Assembly: GCA_020253445.1 (NCBI GenBank)
Contig: JADCBP010000005.1
Span: forward strand, 1-64,000
Reading direction: 5' to 3'
DNA: 64,000 bases
Source of the DNA: Methylobacterium sp.
GTDB lineage: Bacteria > Pseudomonadota > Alphaproteobacteria > Rhizobiales > Beijerinckiaceae
Shown here one piece after another: positions 16,520-26,128 of the stretch. Every line of letters starts with the position of its first letter. The stretch's first letter is position 1. The notes beneath the pieces are model-generated. The model was given only the letters and a program-made list of their open reading frames with translations, had not been told where the DNA came from and did no database searches. Both the position numbers and the translations under genes were made by a program.

Positions 16520-19231
16520 ATGCGTGACCCCGCTTTCGATCCTCCGCAGGAGCCCTACGAGGCACCGCCGCGCGACCCGAACGCAACGCCCTCCATGGCG
16601 CAATACATCGAGATCAAGGCCGCGAACCCGGATTGCCTGCTCTTCTACCGCATGGGGGATTTCTACGAGCTGTTCTTCCGCGATGCGGAAATCGCATCGC
16701 GCACGCTCGGGATCGTTCTCACGAAGCGCGGCAAGCATGCCGGCGAGGATATCCCGATGTGCGGCGTGCCCGTCACGCGGTCCGATGAATATCTCCACCG
16801 CCTCATCGCCGCGGGCCATCGCGTGGCGATCTGCGAGCAGCTGGAAGACCCGGCGGACGCGAGGAAGCGCGGGTCCAAGGCCGTGGTTCGGCGCGATGTC
16901 GTGCGCATCGTCACGCCCGGCACCATCACCGAGGAGGGCCTGCTCGATGCGCGCCGCGCGAGCCTGCTCACCGCCATCACCCGCCAGAAAGCTGGGGACG
17001 AGCAATGGGACTACGCGCTGGCCGCGGTTGATCTCTCCACCGGCGAAATCGTGGCGGGCCGCGTGGGTGAAGCCGATCTTGCCGGCGAAATCGCCCGGCT
17101 CGACCCGCGCGAGATGCTCGTGCCCGATGCGCTGCTGGAAGAGAAGAACCTCAGTATTCTCTGGCATAATCCCGGTTTCGCCATCACCCGGCAGGCGCGC
17201 GACGGGTTCGACCCGGCTTCGGCCGAGCGGCGATTGCTCGATTACTTCGGTGTGGCCACGCTTGATGCCTTCGGCGGATTTTCCCGGCCGGAAGTTGCGG
17301 CGCTCGGGGCGCTGATCGCCTATCTGGACCGCACGCAGCTCGGCCAGCGCGCGCCGCTGATGGCCCCGCGCCGGCGCGCCTCCGCCGAGACCATGGCGAT
17401 TGATGCCGCCACGCGGCTGAACCTTGAACTCACCCGCACCCTCGCCGGAGAGCGCGCGGGCAGCCTGCTTGCAACCATCGACCGGACGGTGACGGCAGCT
17501 GGCGGGCGGCTCCTCGCGCAATGGCTCGGGGCGCCGGTCCTCTCTCTCGCGGTGATCGAAGCGCGGCAGGAAGCCATCGTTTTCCTGATCGAAAATTCCG
17601 ATCGGCGACGCGCCTTGCGGGCTTCGCTCGGCGAGGCACCGGACCTCCTGCGCTCGCTGACGCGCCTCGCGCTCGATCGCGCCGGCCCGCGCGATCTTCA
17701 GGCCATCGCCCGCGCCATTCTCGCGGCGGAGGAACTGGCGAGCGCGCTTCCCGCCGAGGTGCCGGCGCTCATCGCCGATGCGCGCGAAGCGCTCGCGCGG
17801 GCACCCGGCGCGCTCGGTCGTCGCGTGATGGCCGGCCTGGTGGAGGATTTGCCGCTCGTGCGGCGCGATGGCGGCTTCATTCGCCCCGGCTTTGACCCCG
17901 AACTCGATGAATGCCTCGCGTTGAGAACCGACAGCCGTGTCGTGATTGCCGGGCTGGAGACGCGCTACCGCGAAGAAATTGATGCGCGCACGCTCCGCAT
18001 CAAGCACAACAACCAGCTTGGCTATTTCATCGAAGTGCCACAGGCGGTGGGCGAAAGACTGCTCCAGCCACCGCATCAGGGCCAGTTCGTGCACCGCCAG
18101 ACCATGGCCGGCGCGATGCGCTTCACCACCACGGAACTCGGCGGGCTGGAGCGGAAAATCCTCGAAGCCTCGGATCGGGCGCTCAAATGCGAATTGCGCC
18201 ATTTCGAGGCTTTCGCCGCAGCCCTTCTGGCCGAGGAGAAACCCTTGCGCCGCGTGGCGGAAGCGCTTGCGCAACTCGATTGCCTCGCAAGCCTCGCGGA
18301 ACTGGCGGATCGCGAGAATTACGCGCGTCCCGTCATCACCGAGGGGCTCGATTTCGAGATCGCGGGCGGACGCCATCCGGTTGTCGAGGCGGCCTTGCGA
18401 AAGGCGGGCGAGAGCTTCATCGCGAACCCTTGCGATCTCTCAGGCAGCGAGAAGGGCGGGCGCATCCTGCTTGTCACCGGCGCGAACATGGCCGGCAAAT
18501 CGACCTATCTGCGCCAGAACGCGCTGATCGCGATCCTCGCGCAGATGGGAAGCTTCGTGCCGGCGCAAAGCGCCCGCATCGGCCTCGTGGACCGGCTTTT
18601 CTCCCGAGTCGGCGCAGCCGATGACCTTGCGCGGGGCCGCTCGACCTTCATGGTCGAGATGGTCGAAACGGCGGCGATCCTCAACCAGTCCGGCCCGCGC
18701 GCGCTGGTGATCCTCGATGAGATCGGGCGCGGCACCGCCACCTATGATGGTCTTTCCATCGCCTGGGCGGCCATCGAGCACCTGCACGAACAGAATCGCT
18801 GCCGCGCGCTTTTTGCCACGCATTTCCATGAACTCACCGCGCTCGGGAGCCGCCTTCCGCGCCTCGCCCCGGTGACGATGAAAGTCACGACCTTCAAGGG
18901 CGATGTCATCTTCCTGCACGAGGTGATTCCCGGTGCGGCGGATCGTTCCTATGGCATCCAGGTTGCGAAACTCGCGGGTCTTCCGACCTCTGTCGTGGCG
19001 CGCGCCGGCTCCATCCTTGCGGAACTCGAGAAGGCGGATCGCGCGCATCCCCGCCTTGCCAGCCCGGATGATCTGCCGCTCTTCCGTGTGGCGGAAAGCG
19101 CCCCGCCGCCGTTTCAGGCTGGCGCTGATCCCGTGCATGAGGCCTTGCGCATGCTCGATCCTGACGAGATGAGCCCGCGCGAGGCGCAAGAGGCGCTCTA
19201 TCGGCTGAAGGCGATGCTCAGCGGGAAATGA
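16520..19231 (+). CDS. mutS: DNA mismatch repair protein MutS
   Basis: 903 residues from the ATG at 16520 (a GTG at 16457 would add 21 residues). Mismatch-binding domain I has the F-Y-E motif in [13 protein letters not shown]. Domains II-IV follow. The ATPase has Walker [17 protein letters not shown] (Ala where many have Pro), the D-E box [16 protein letters not shown], and the [11 protein letters not shown] switch. It ends with the dimerisation tail ([17 protein letters not shown]). It recognises mismatches and recruits MutL. It is divergent from maeB. Confidence 0.97.
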   Translation: MRDPAFDPPQEPYEAPPRDPNATPSMAQYIEIKAANPDCLLFYRMGDFYELFFRDAEIASRTLGIVLTKRGKHAGEDIPMCGVPVTRSDEYLHRLIAAGHRVAICEQLEDPADARKRGSKAVVRRDVVRIVTPGTITEEGLLDARRASLLTAITRQKAGDEQWDYALAAVDLSTGEIVAGRVGEADLAGEIARLDPREMLVPDALLEEKNLSILWHNPGFAITRQARDGFDPASAERRLLDYFGVATLDAFGGFSRPEVAALGALIAYLDRTQLGQRAPLMAPRRRASAETMAIDAATRLNLELTRTLAGERAGSLLATIDRTVTAAGGRLLAQWLGAPVLSLAVIEARQEAIVFLIENSDRRRALRASLGEAPDLLRSLTRLALDRAGPRDLQAIARAILAAEELASALPAEVPALIADAREALARAPGALGRRVMAGLVEDLPLVRRDGGFIRPGFDPELDECLALRTDSRVVIAGLETRYREEIDARTLRIKHNNQLGYFIEVPQAVGERLLQPPHQGQFVHRQTMAGAMRFTTTELGGLERKILEASDRALKCELRHFEAFAAALLAEEKPLRRVAEALAQLDCLASLAELADRENYARPVITEGLDFEIAGGRHPVVEAALRKAGESFIANPCDLSGSEKGGRILLVTGANMAGKSTYLRQNALIAILAQMGSFVPAQSARIGLVDRLFSRVGAADDLARGRSTFMVEMVETAAILNQSGPRALVILDEIGRGTATYDGLSIAWAAIEHLHEQNRCRALFATHFHELTALGSRLPRLAPVTMKVTTFKGDVIFLHEVIPGAADRSYGIQVAKLAGLPTSVVARAGSILAELEKADRAHPRLASPDDLPLFRVAESAPPPFQAGADPVHEALRMLDPDEMSPREAQEALYRLKAMLSGK

Positions 19232-19234
19232 GGC

Positions 19235-20020
19235 TCAGGCCTGCCGGCCGCGCATCAGCACCAATGCGCCATTCCAGATGAGCGTGATGACAAGCCCGAC
19301 CGCCAGCGCCGCATAGCGCCCGACGGGCTCGGAAAGGATCGAGGCGGCCGCAAGCGCGATCGCGAAGCCGATCATGCCGGGCAGGCCGCTCACGATCATC
19401 GCGGCAGTCGCGGGTCCGCCGATGCGCGGCTGCAGGATGACGATGAGGCTCGAGAGCACCACCGGGAAAACCGCGAGCCAGCCGGAGCCATAGGGGCCAA
19501 TGCGATCGCTCAGCAGCGTGATCGCCGCGACCAGCGCGGAAACGCCCAGTGCGCGCACGGGCAGCGCGAACCAGGGCCGGGGCGGCAGGGCACCTGCCCG
19601 CGCCGCAAGAAAATGCCGCGTGAGCGGGATGAAGGCGAGATAGACCCCCAGATTGGCAAGCAATGCGAGAGAAATGTTCCATGGCAGCTGCTTCAGGGTA
19701 AGGCCCAGCGCGAGCCAGAGCAGAAAGGCTCCGCCAAGGGCGGGCAGCGTGGAAAAACGCTGCGCCAGCCAGCCATAGGCCGAGATGTAGAAGGCCAGTG
19801 CCATGTTGGTGATGAGGCTTCCCAGCAACGCGGATGCGATGAAGGCGTCATCATGCCCCAGCGCAAGAAAGACCAGCGCCGGACCCGCAGAAACCGGCAG
19901 GGTCGCCACCATGGCCGCGATGAACGGCTTGGATTTTTCAGCGATGATCGAAACCACCACCACAATCGCCGCGGCGACCCCCATTTTTGCAAGAAGCAGA
20001 AGCGTGGCTTCCGCGAGCAT
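19235..20020 (-). CDS. Polytopic inner-membrane protein, unknown function
   Basis: 261 residues with about eight hydrophobic helices (e.g. VAAAIVVVVSIIAEKS, MALAFYISAYGWLA, ALGVSALVAAITLL, ALAVGLVITLIWNGALVLM). The start at 20020 overlaps the OsmC stop (TGATG), so it is coupled to that gene and ends the sulfonate-importer operon. No residues identify a family. It resembles small conserved permease-like proteins. A transport role is possible but unproven. Confidence 0.65.
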   Translation of the reverse strand: MLAEATLLLLAKMGVAAAIVVVVSIIAEKSKPFIAAMVATLPVSAGPALVFLALGHDDAFIASALLGSLITNMALAFYISAYGWLAQRFSTLPALGGAFLLWLALGLTLKQLPWNISLALLANLGVYLAFIPLTRHFLAARAGALPPRPWFALPVRALGVSALVAAITLLSDRIGPYGSGWLAVFPVVLSSLIVILQPRIGGPATAAMIVSGLPGMIGFAIALAAASILSEPVGRYAALAVGLVITLIWNGALVLMRGRQA

Positions 20021-20544
20021 CAGACGCGCTCGACCTGCACACTGGAGGCGGCCGGGTTGCGCAGCGTCTGGAACACCACGCAATAGCGTTCCGTCAGCTT
20101 GATGAGCTGCGCGATCTGCTCCTCGCTCGCATCGGTATCGAGCCTGAAGACAAGGCGGATCGCCTTGAAGCCCACCGGGGCTTCCTTGTCCACGCCGAGC
20201 GTGCCGCGAAAATCGAGATCGCCCTCGGCCGTCACGTGGCCAGCGCGCAGCGGAATGTTGAGCGCGGTGGAGACGGCCTTCAGCGTCACGCCCGCGCAGG
20301 CGACGAGCGCCTCGAGCAGCATGTCGCCGGAGCAGAGTTCCGCGCCCGAGCCGCCCGTGAGAGGGTGAAGGCCCGCTTCCGCGATGGCGCGACCCGTTTC
20401 GAGCTTGCAGGCGATTTTCGCCTCGTCAATCTCGCCCCTGGCGCGAAGGGTGATGATGGCGGCACTCTGATCCTCGCGATATTTCGCCTTCAGCGGCGCC
20501 TGAAGCGCACGGAGGGCTTCGGCGTCGATCACGGTCTCGGACAT
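20020..20544 (-). CDS. OsmC-family protein (peroxiredoxin-like)
   Basis: 174 residues. The OsmC/Ohr fold is seen in GSGAELCSGDMLLEALVACAGVTLKAV, which holds both redox cysteines (the first in ELCSGD, the second in LVACAGVT), and in GFKAIRLVFRLDTDASEEQIAQLIKLTERYCVVFQTL. The family reduces organic hydroperoxides. GAGG ~6 bp before the ATG at 20544 selects that start. It lies between the sulfonate-type ABC ATPase gene and a membrane-protein gene on one strand. A link between sulfur supply and peroxide defence is inference. Confidence 0.85.
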   Translation of the reverse strand: MSETVIDAEALRALQAPLKAKYREDQSAAIITLRARGEIDEAKIACKLETGRAIAEAGLHPLTGGSGAELCSGDMLLEALVACAGVTLKAVSTALNIPLRAGHVTAEGDLDFRGTLGVDKEAPVGFKAIRLVFRLDTDASEEQIAQLIKLTERYCVVFQTLRNPAASSVQVERV

Positions 20545-20564
20545 CATCCACCTCGTCGGCCGGC

Positions 20565-21350
20565 TTACCACCAGAAGGCGGCGGTTTCGTTCTTGCCGGG
20601 CGCGGGGCTGGATTGGCCTTCCGTGAGCGATCCGTCAAGCGCATCGAGCACGCGGCGGCTCACGGCATGGAATTCATCCGAGCGCCGGTCGCGCGGGCGG
20701 GGGAGATCGACCCCGATTTCCGTGAAGATCCGCCCCGGCTTCGGCTGCATCACCACGATGCGATCGGCGAGCGTCACGGCCTCATCCACATCATGCGTGA
20801 CGATCAGCAGGCTCACGCGGTCGGTTTCCCACAAGGCGAGCAGATGCTCATGCAGGGAAGCGCGCGTGAAGGCGTCGAGCGCGGAGAAGGGTTCGTCGAG
20901 CAGCAGCACCTTGGGCTGTGTCACCAGTGCGCGGGCAATCGCCACGCGCTGGGCCTGCCCGCCCGAAAGTTCGCGCGGCCAGCGTGTCTCGTAGCCGGCG
21001 AGACCGATGCGCAGCAGCGCGCGGCTCACGCGTGCCTCGCGTTCCGCCCTGGGCAGATGGGCGATGCCGAAGGCGATGTTGTCCGCCACGCCGAGCCAGG
21101 GCAGCAGGCGCGGCTCCTGGAAGATGATGCCGACATCGGCGGAAGGCTCATGCAGGTCCAGGCCGTCGAGTTCGATTCGGCCGGTTGACGGCGCATCGAG
21201 CCCGGCGACAAGGCGCAGCAGCGTGGTCTTCCCGCAGCCCGAGCCACCGACCATCGCCACGATCTCGCCCTGCGCGATGTCGAGCGCGATGTTGCGCAAG
21301 GCTTCCTGCCCGCCGGGGAAGGTGCGCGACACGGAATCCAGTTTCAGCAT
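20565..21350 (-). CDS. ssuB: ABC importer ATP-binding protein, SsuB/TauB type
   Basis: 261 residues. Walker A GGSGCGKTTLLR, Q-loop IFQEPRLLPWLGVADNI (the P-R-L-L-P-W block is typical of nitrate/sulfonate/taurine importers), signature LSGGQAQRVAIARAL, Walker B LLLDEPFSALD and switch His in IVTHDVDEA. A GGGAGAAGGG ribosome site precedes the ATG. It powers the importer formed with the permease (21365-22198) and binding protein (22217-23194). Sulfonate is the likely substrate class, but nitrate or taurine cannot be excluded. Confidence 0.88.
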   Translation of the reverse strand: MLKLDSVSRTFPGGQEALRNIALDIAQGEIVAMVGGSGCGKTTLLRLVAGLDAPSTGRIELDGLDLHEPSADVGIIFQEPRLLPWLGVADNIAFGIAHLPRAEREARVSRALLRIGLAGYETRWPRELSGGQAQRVAIARALVTQPKVLLLDEPFSALDAFTRASLHEHLLALWETDRVSLLIVTHDVDEAVTLADRIVVMQPKPGRIFTEIGVDLPRPRDRRSDEFHAVSRRVLDALDGSLTEGQSSPAPGKNETAAFWW

Positions 21351-21364
21351 CAGCCCTTCTCCCT

Positions 21365-22198
21365 TCAGTTCTTCTCGGTGGTCGAGAGATCGTCGCGCCA
21401 GCGCAGGAAGGGGCGCGTGGCGGCGGCGAGCAGCGCATCCGTGAGGAAGCCGAGAAAGGCGAAGGAGAGGATCGCCGAAACGATGAGATCGGAGCGCCCC
21501 ACCTGCTGGCCATCGACCAGCAGGAAGCCAAGTCCCTCGCTGGCCCCCATGATCTCGGCCGCGACCACGAACATCCAGCCCAGTCCCAGCCCCGCGCGCA
21601 GCGAGGTCACGAGTGCCGGAAGCGTGGCCGGGAGCAGGATGCGGCGCCCGGTTTCCAGCTTCGAGAGGCGGAAGACGCGCCCCACCTCGATCACCTTGCG
21701 ATCGATGGAGAGCACCGCGCCCAGCACGCCGAGATAGACGGGGAAAAACACCCCGACGGCGATCAGGGTGATTTTCGACGTCTCGAAAATGCCGAACCAC
21801 AGGATGAACAAGGGCACCCAGGCGATGGAGGGCACCGCGCGCAGGGCCTGGATCGTGGGGTCGATGAGACGGCGGATGACGGGAACCGCGCCGGAAAGCG
21901 TGCCAAGCACGATGCCCGCGCCCGCGCCGAACAGGAAGCCGAGGGCCACGCGCCCGCCTGTCGCCAGCGCATGGCGGAACCATTCGCCTGAAGCGATGAG
22001 TTCGCCCAGCGTCGCCGCGATCTTGGAGGGCGGCGGCGTGAAGCGTCCTTCCAGCCAGCCCACGCTCACGCCCCATTCGAGCAGAACCGCGAGCAGCACG
22101 GGAAGGATCAGCCCGATCCAGCCTTTCCAGGAAAAAGCGCGCCAGGCGGAGCCCGATGCGGTTTCAGCGCGCGAAGACGCAAGCGGGGTGTCGCTCAC
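21365..22198 (-). CDS. ssuC: ABC importer permease, SsuC type
   Basis: 277 residues with six hydrophobic segments. The BPD_transp_1 region contains the EAA-loop equivalent AEIMGASEGLGFLLVDGQQVGRSDLI (in two adjoining parts), and RAVPSIAWVPLFILWFGIFETSK, which is characteristic of the sulfonate/taurine/nitrate permeases. It lies 14 bp upstream of the ATPase gene and 18 bp downstream of the binding-protein gene, all on the minus strand. Confidence 0.88.
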   Translation of the reverse strand: MSDTPLASSRAETASGSAWRAFSWKGWIGLILPVLLAVLLEWGVSVGWLEGRFTPPPSKIAATLGELIASGEWFRHALATGGRVALGFLFGAGAGIVLGTLSGAVPVIRRLIDPTIQALRAVPSIAWVPLFILWFGIFETSKITLIAVGVFFPVYLGVLGAVLSIDRKVIEVGRVFRLSKLETGRRILLPATLPALVTSLRAGLGLGWMFVVAAEIMGASEGLGFLLVDGQQVGRSDLIVSAILSFAFLGFLTDALLAAATRPFLRWRDDLSTTEKN

Positions 22199-22216
22199 GG
22201 GATGGGTTTCTCCTGA

Positions 22217-23194
22217 TCAGGACGCCAGATGCGCCGTGAACCTGGGCTCGATGAGGGAGGCGACAACCCCCTTCACATCAACATCCGCCTTGATCACGCC
22301 CGCTTCCTGCAGCGCCACGCCGGCGGCCGTGATGGTCTCGGCCTGCACCTTGCCGATCACGCTGGTCGAAAGATCGGTGCGGGTCAACTGCCGGGCGATC
22401 ACCGGCTCCGGCAGGCGGGCAGCGGCCACCAGTGCGGCTTGCACCGGTTTAATGTCAGCCAGGGCGGCCTTGCGGGCCGTTTCGTAAACATTGATCACGC
22501 GCTTGACGATTTCGGGGTTCTTCTCGGCAAAGGCCGTCGGCGTATTCAGGATGCCCCAGGTGTTATGCTCGGGCCTGCGATGGAACAGGGCCGCGCCATC
22601 CTCGAGTTCAGCGGCGGCCATCAGCGGGTCGAGGCCCGCCCAGGCATCGACATCCCCGCGGGCGAGCGCCGTGCGGCCATCGGCATGCTGCAGCAGCACG
22701 AGGCGGGCGTCACGCTCCTTCAGGCCGGCTTCGGCCAGCGCGCGGATCAGGAAGATATGCGGGTCCGTGCCGCGTGTCACGGCAATCGACTTGCCCTTGA
22801 GATCCGCGACCTTCTCAACACCCTTGCCGGGCTTCGTGACGAGAGCGGTCCATTCCGGGCGCGAGAACACCGAGATGGCCTGGATGGGGTTGCCATTGAT
22901 CCTGCCGAGCAGGGCGGCGGCACCGGCGGTGGAGCCGAAATCGATGGAGCCGGCATTTAGGAATTCCAGCGCCTTGTTGGAGCCGGCCGATTGCACCCAG
23001 CGGATTGCGATCTTCTCCTTCTCGAATTCCGTTTCGAGCAGCTTCTGGTCACGCAGGATGAGGCTCAGCGGGTTATAGGTCGCCCAATCGATGCGAATTT
23101 CCTTGATGGCCTGCGCACGCAGCACGGAAGGGGCCGCTATCGCGCCACCGATAACGACACCGAGGGCCTGGCGGCGGGAAAGGGAGAAGGTCAT
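22217..23194 (-). CDS. ssuA: Sulfonate-type ABC transporter periplasmic binding protein
   Basis: 325 residues from the ATG at 23194. A signal peptide with a twin Arg (SLSRRQALGVVIGGAIAAPSVLRAQA) is followed by a type II periplasmic binding fold: IRIDWATYNPLSLILRDQKLLE, the SAGSNKALEFLNAGSIDFGSTAGAAAL ligand strand region, and DLKGKSIAVTRGTDPHIFLIRALAEAGL. This pattern is typical of NMT1/SsuA-like proteins for aliphatic sulfonates, taurine or nitrate. It is the first gene of the importer operon, and its upstream region is shared with the divergent mbfA. Confidence 0.85.
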   Translation of the reverse strand: MTFSLSRRQALGVVIGGAIAAPSVLRAQAIKEIRIDWATYNPLSLILRDQKLLETEFEKEKIAIRWVQSAGSNKALEFLNAGSIDFGSTAGAAALLGRINGNPIQAISVFSRPEWTALVTKPGKGVEKVADLKGKSIAVTRGTDPHIFLIRALAEAGLKERDARLVLLQHADGRTALARGDVDAWAGLDPLMAAAELEDGAALFHRRPEHNTWGILNTPTAFAEKNPEIVKRVINVYETARKAALADIKPVQAALVAAARLPEPVIARQLTRTDLSTSVIGKVQAETITAAGVALQEAGVIKADVDVKGVVASLIEPRFTAHLAS

Positions 23195-23403
23195 TGGCGG
23201 GCTCCAGCGAAGCAGTGTTGAAGAACGAAACGTTCCTTTTGACGAACAATTCGATATACCGAACGACACGACCCCGCAAGCAGAATGTCCTTCTCTTGTT
23301 CCATGGAGTGCGGTGCGCATTTGCCGAAGGCATTCGGGGGCCGCAGAAAATTCTTGCCCTCAGGGTCAAAATGGCATTCCCACCTCAAGTCGCGCTTGCC
23401 TAG

Positions 23404-23420
23404 TTTAGAATCATTCGAAA
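23404..23420 (+). promoter_or_regulatory. Iron control element (ICE, Irr box): TTTAGAA-TCA-TTCGAAA
   Basis: Sixteen of 17 positions match the ICE consensus TTTAGAA-N3-TTCTAAA, the only difference being G for T in the right arm. It sits 41 bp upstream of the mbfA start codon. In Bradyrhizobium and Agrobacterium, Irr binds such boxes and represses mbfA when iron or haem is low. The site is seen here; the regulator is inferred. Confidence 0.85.
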
Positions 23421-23460
23421 GAATGCGCGCGTGTTCGGGTCCATGGAGTGAGGTATCGCG

Positions 23461-24459
23461 ATGGGGTTCCTGTCGGTGTTTTCCACGCGCAAGCGCGTCG
23501 CCGAACTCACGGAGCGCGAGGTTCTGGCGCTGGCCATCGCCAACGAGGAAGAGGACAGCCGCATCTACCAGAGCTTCGCCGAGGCCTGCGCGACAGAGTT
23601 TCCCGCCTCCGCGCGGCTCTTTGAGGGCATGGCCGAGGAAGAGCGCGGTCATCGCGCGATGCTCTACGACCTTTATCGCCAGCGGTTCGGCGAGCACCTT
23701 CCGCCCATCCGCCGCGAGGATGTGAGCGACTTCCTCACCCGCCGCCCGATGTGGTGGACCAAGAACCTGAAACCCGAGCAGATGCGCGCCGAAGCCGCGC
23801 TGATGGAAATCCAGGCTGCGAATTTCTACGATCGCGCCGCCGCGCAATCGCTCGACACGCGCCTGCGCGAGATGTTCCTGAACCTCGCGGAGATCGAGCG
23901 CGGCCACGAGAAGAAGGCCGAGCGGCTTGAGGGTGAACTCATCACCACCGATGCGATCGAGGGCGAGAAGGCCGCAAGTCACCGCCAGTTCGTGCTGACC
24001 TATGTGCAGCCGGGGCTCGCGGGGCTGATCGATGGTTCGGTCTCCACGCTTGCGCCGCTCTTCGCGGCCGCCTTCGCCACCAAGAACAACTGGGAGACCT
24101 TCCTGGTCGGCCTTGCGGCTTCCATCGGCGCGGGCATCTCCATGGGCATCACGGAAGCGATGAGCGATGACGGGAAGATTTCCGGTCGCGGCTCGCCCTG
24201 GCTGCGCGGCATTGCCTGCGGGGTGATGACCACCGTGGGCGGCCTCGGCCATGCATTGCCCTATCTCGTGCCGAACTCCGTGCCGAACGCCTTCTGGATC
24301 GCGACCTCGCTCGCCGCGGCCATCGTGGCGGTGGAGCTGGTGGCGATTGCCTGGATCCGCACGAAATACATGGAGACACCGTTCATGCGCTCCATCATGC
24401 AGGTCATTGTGGGAGGCGCGCTGGTGCTGGCCGTCGGCATCCTGATCGGCTCTTCCTGA
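23461..24459 (+). CDS. mbfA: Membrane-bound ferritin MbfA (VIT1-like iron exporter)
   Basis: 332 residues. Residues ~1-165 are a ferritin-like diiron domain with E-x-x-H-type motifs (NEEEDSRIYQSFAE, EEERGHRAMLYDL, EIQAANFYDRAA, EIERGHEKKAE). Residues ~175-332 form a VIT1-type membrane domain with five helices (LIDGSVSTLAPLFAAAF, GAGISMGITEAMSD, the C-terminal GGALVLAVGILIGSS). MbfA exports iron and gives acid/iron and peroxide tolerance in rhizobia and Agrobacterium. An Irr box lies just upstream, which supports the assignment. Confidence 0.95.
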   Translation: MGFLSVFSTRKRVAELTEREVLALAIANEEEDSRIYQSFAEACATEFPASARLFEGMAEEERGHRAMLYDLYRQRFGEHLPPIRREDVSDFLTRRPMWWTKNLKPEQMRAEAALMEIQAANFYDRAAAQSLDTRLREMFLNLAEIERGHEKKAERLEGELITTDAIEGEKAASHRQFVLTYVQPGLAGLIDGSVSTLAPLFAAAFATKNNWETFLVGLAASIGAGISMGITEAMSDDGKISGRGSPWLRGIACGVMTTVGGLGHALPYLVPNSVPNAFWIATSLAAAIVAVELVAIAWIRTKYMETPFMRSIMQVIVGGALVLAVGILIGSS

Positions 24460-24518
24460 TCCCGGTTGCCATTTTGTTCCCAGCCGCTAGGGTATTGGCG
24501 GTTTTGGGGGTCGGGATC

Positions 24519-26048
24519 ATGGTGTCACGCGTCGCGACTGTCGCCTTCGAGGGCATCGAGGCGCGACCGGTCGATGTTCAGGTGCAGGTGGCGAGCGGGT
24601 TGGTGGCCTTCGTGCTCGTCGGCCTGCCGGACAAGGCGGTGGCGGAATCGCGAGAGCGGGTTCGTGCCGCGCTCACCGCCTCCGGTCTCGCGCTGCCGGC
24701 GAAGCGCATCGTCGTCAATCTGGCGCCAGCCGATCTGCCGAAGGAAGGCAGCCATTACGATCTCCCCATCGCGCTCGGCGTGATGGCCGCGATCGGCGCG
24801 ATCCCGCCGGATGCGCTCGATGGATATTGCGTGCTGGGCGAACTCGCGCTGGATGGCTCGCTCTCGCCGGTTGCGGGCGTGCTGCCGGCGGCGATCTCCG
24901 CGCAAGGCCGCTCGCTCGGGCTCATCTGCCCCAGGGCCTCCGGCGCGGAAGCGGCCTGGGCAGGCGACGCGATTGATATTCTGGCACCCCAGAACCTCAT
25001 CCAGCTCGCGAACCATTTCAAGGGCACGCAGATTCTGCGCCGGCCGGAGCCGGCCATCCGCGCGGCGGATGGCGTGCTGCCCGATCTCGGTGACATCAAG
25101 GGCCAGGAAAGCGCCAAGCGCGCGCTGGAAATCGCGGCGGCCGGCGGGCATCACCTGCTGATGGCCGGGCCGCCCGGCGCGGGCAAGTCCATGCTCGCGG
25201 CGCGGCTGCCCTCCATCCTGCCGCCGCTTGAGCCGCGCGAATTGCTGGAAGTCTCGATGGTGCATTCCATTGCCGGGCTTCTGGGGGATGGCGCGCTGAC
25301 GGACCGGCGCCCTTTTCGTGCGCCGCACCATTCCGCGAGCATGGCCGCGCTGACCGGGGGCGGGTTGCATGCAAAGCCCGGCGAGGTCAGCCTCGCGCAT
25401 CGCGGCGTGCTCTTCCTCGATGAATTGCCGGAATTCTCGGCCCAGGCGCTCGATTCCCTGCGCCAGCCCATCGAGACCGGCGAGGTGGTCGTCAGCCGCG
25501 CGAACCATCGCGCGACCTATCCCGCGCGGTTCCAGCTCGTGGCGGCGATGAACCCGTGCCGCTGCGGCCGGGCGCTCGAAGCGGGCTATGCCTGCAAGCG
25601 CGCGCCGAACGAAAAATGCATGGCGCAATATGTGGGGCGCCTTTCGGGCCCGCTGATCGACCGCTTCGACCTGCTGATCGAGGTCTCGGCGGTCGATCTC
25701 AACGATCTGCTTTTGCCGCCGCCGAAGGAGCGTTCGGCCGATGTCGGGAAGCGGGTGGCGCGGGCGCGCGCCATCCAGCAATCGCGGTTCGAAACCCTTG
25801 GCGCGCCGGATATCCGCACCAATGCCGCCGCGCCGGCCGCACTGGTCGAAGAGATCGCCCGGCCCGATGCCGAGGGTGCTGCGCTTCTGCGGCAGGCGGC
25901 GGAGAAGCTGAAATTGTCGGCCCGGGCTTTCCATCGCATCCTGAAGGTCGGGCGCACGCTTGCAGACCTTGATGGCGAAGAGCATGTCTCCCGCCGCCAT
26001 CTCGCGGAAGCCGTGGCCATGCGCGCCCGCGCGCTGGAAGCGGTTTAG
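24519..26048 (+). CDS. comM: YifB/ComM-family AAA+ ATPase (Mg-chelatase-like)
   Basis: 509 residues. The N-terminal ChlI-like domain ([37 protein letters not shown]) precedes an AAA+ core with Walker [17 protein letters not shown], Walker [11 protein letters not shown] and sensor region [13 protein letters not shown], then a cysteine cluster (CRCG...CKR...KC) and a C-terminal lid. ComM is a hexameric branch-migration helicase in natural transformation; in species without competence its role is less clear. The ATG at 24519 fits the family; an upstream TTG would add 15 residues. Confidence 0.92.
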   Translation: MVSRVATVAFEGIEARPVDVQVQVASGLVAFVLVGLPDKAVAESRERVRAALTASGLALPAKRIVVNLAPADLPKEGSHYDLPIALGVMAAIGAIPPDALDGYCVLGELALDGSLSPVAGVLPAAISAQGRSLGLICPRASGAEAAWAGDAIDILAPQNLIQLANHFKGTQILRRPEPAIRAADGVLPDLGDIKGQESAKRALEIAAAGGHHLLMAGPPGAGKSMLAARLPSILPPLEPRELLEVSMVHSIAGLLGDGALTDRRPFRAPHHSASMAALTGGGLHAKPGEVSLAHRGVLFLDELPEFSAQALDSLRQPIETGEVVVSRANHRATYPARFQLVAAMNPCRCGRALEAGYACKRAPNEKCMAQYVGRLSGPLIDRFDLLIEVSAVDLNDLLLPPPKERSADVGKRVARARAIQQSRFETLGAPDIRTNAAAPAALVEEIARPDAEGAALLRQAAEKLKLSARAFHRILKVGRTLADLDGEEHVSRRHLAEAVAMRARALEAV

Positions 26049-26128
26049 GTCAAGGTGAACGGAAGCTTCCCTTAAGCAGAAGCGGTGATTCCGGAATCCG
26101 CCCAAGGCGTTGTTCACCATCGCGCGCC

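Noticed and set aside
13752-17315. A 1187-residue open frame on the plus strand opposite hrpB and maeB.
   Set aside because: It is a mirror frame of well-supported genes in GC-rich DNA, has low-complexity Arg/His/Gly composition and no domain.
20565-22076. A 503-residue fused frame joining part of the permease region to the ABC ATPase.
   Set aside because: The first ~240 residues are out-of-frame reading of the permease gene; the ATPase starts at 21350 with its own ribosome site.
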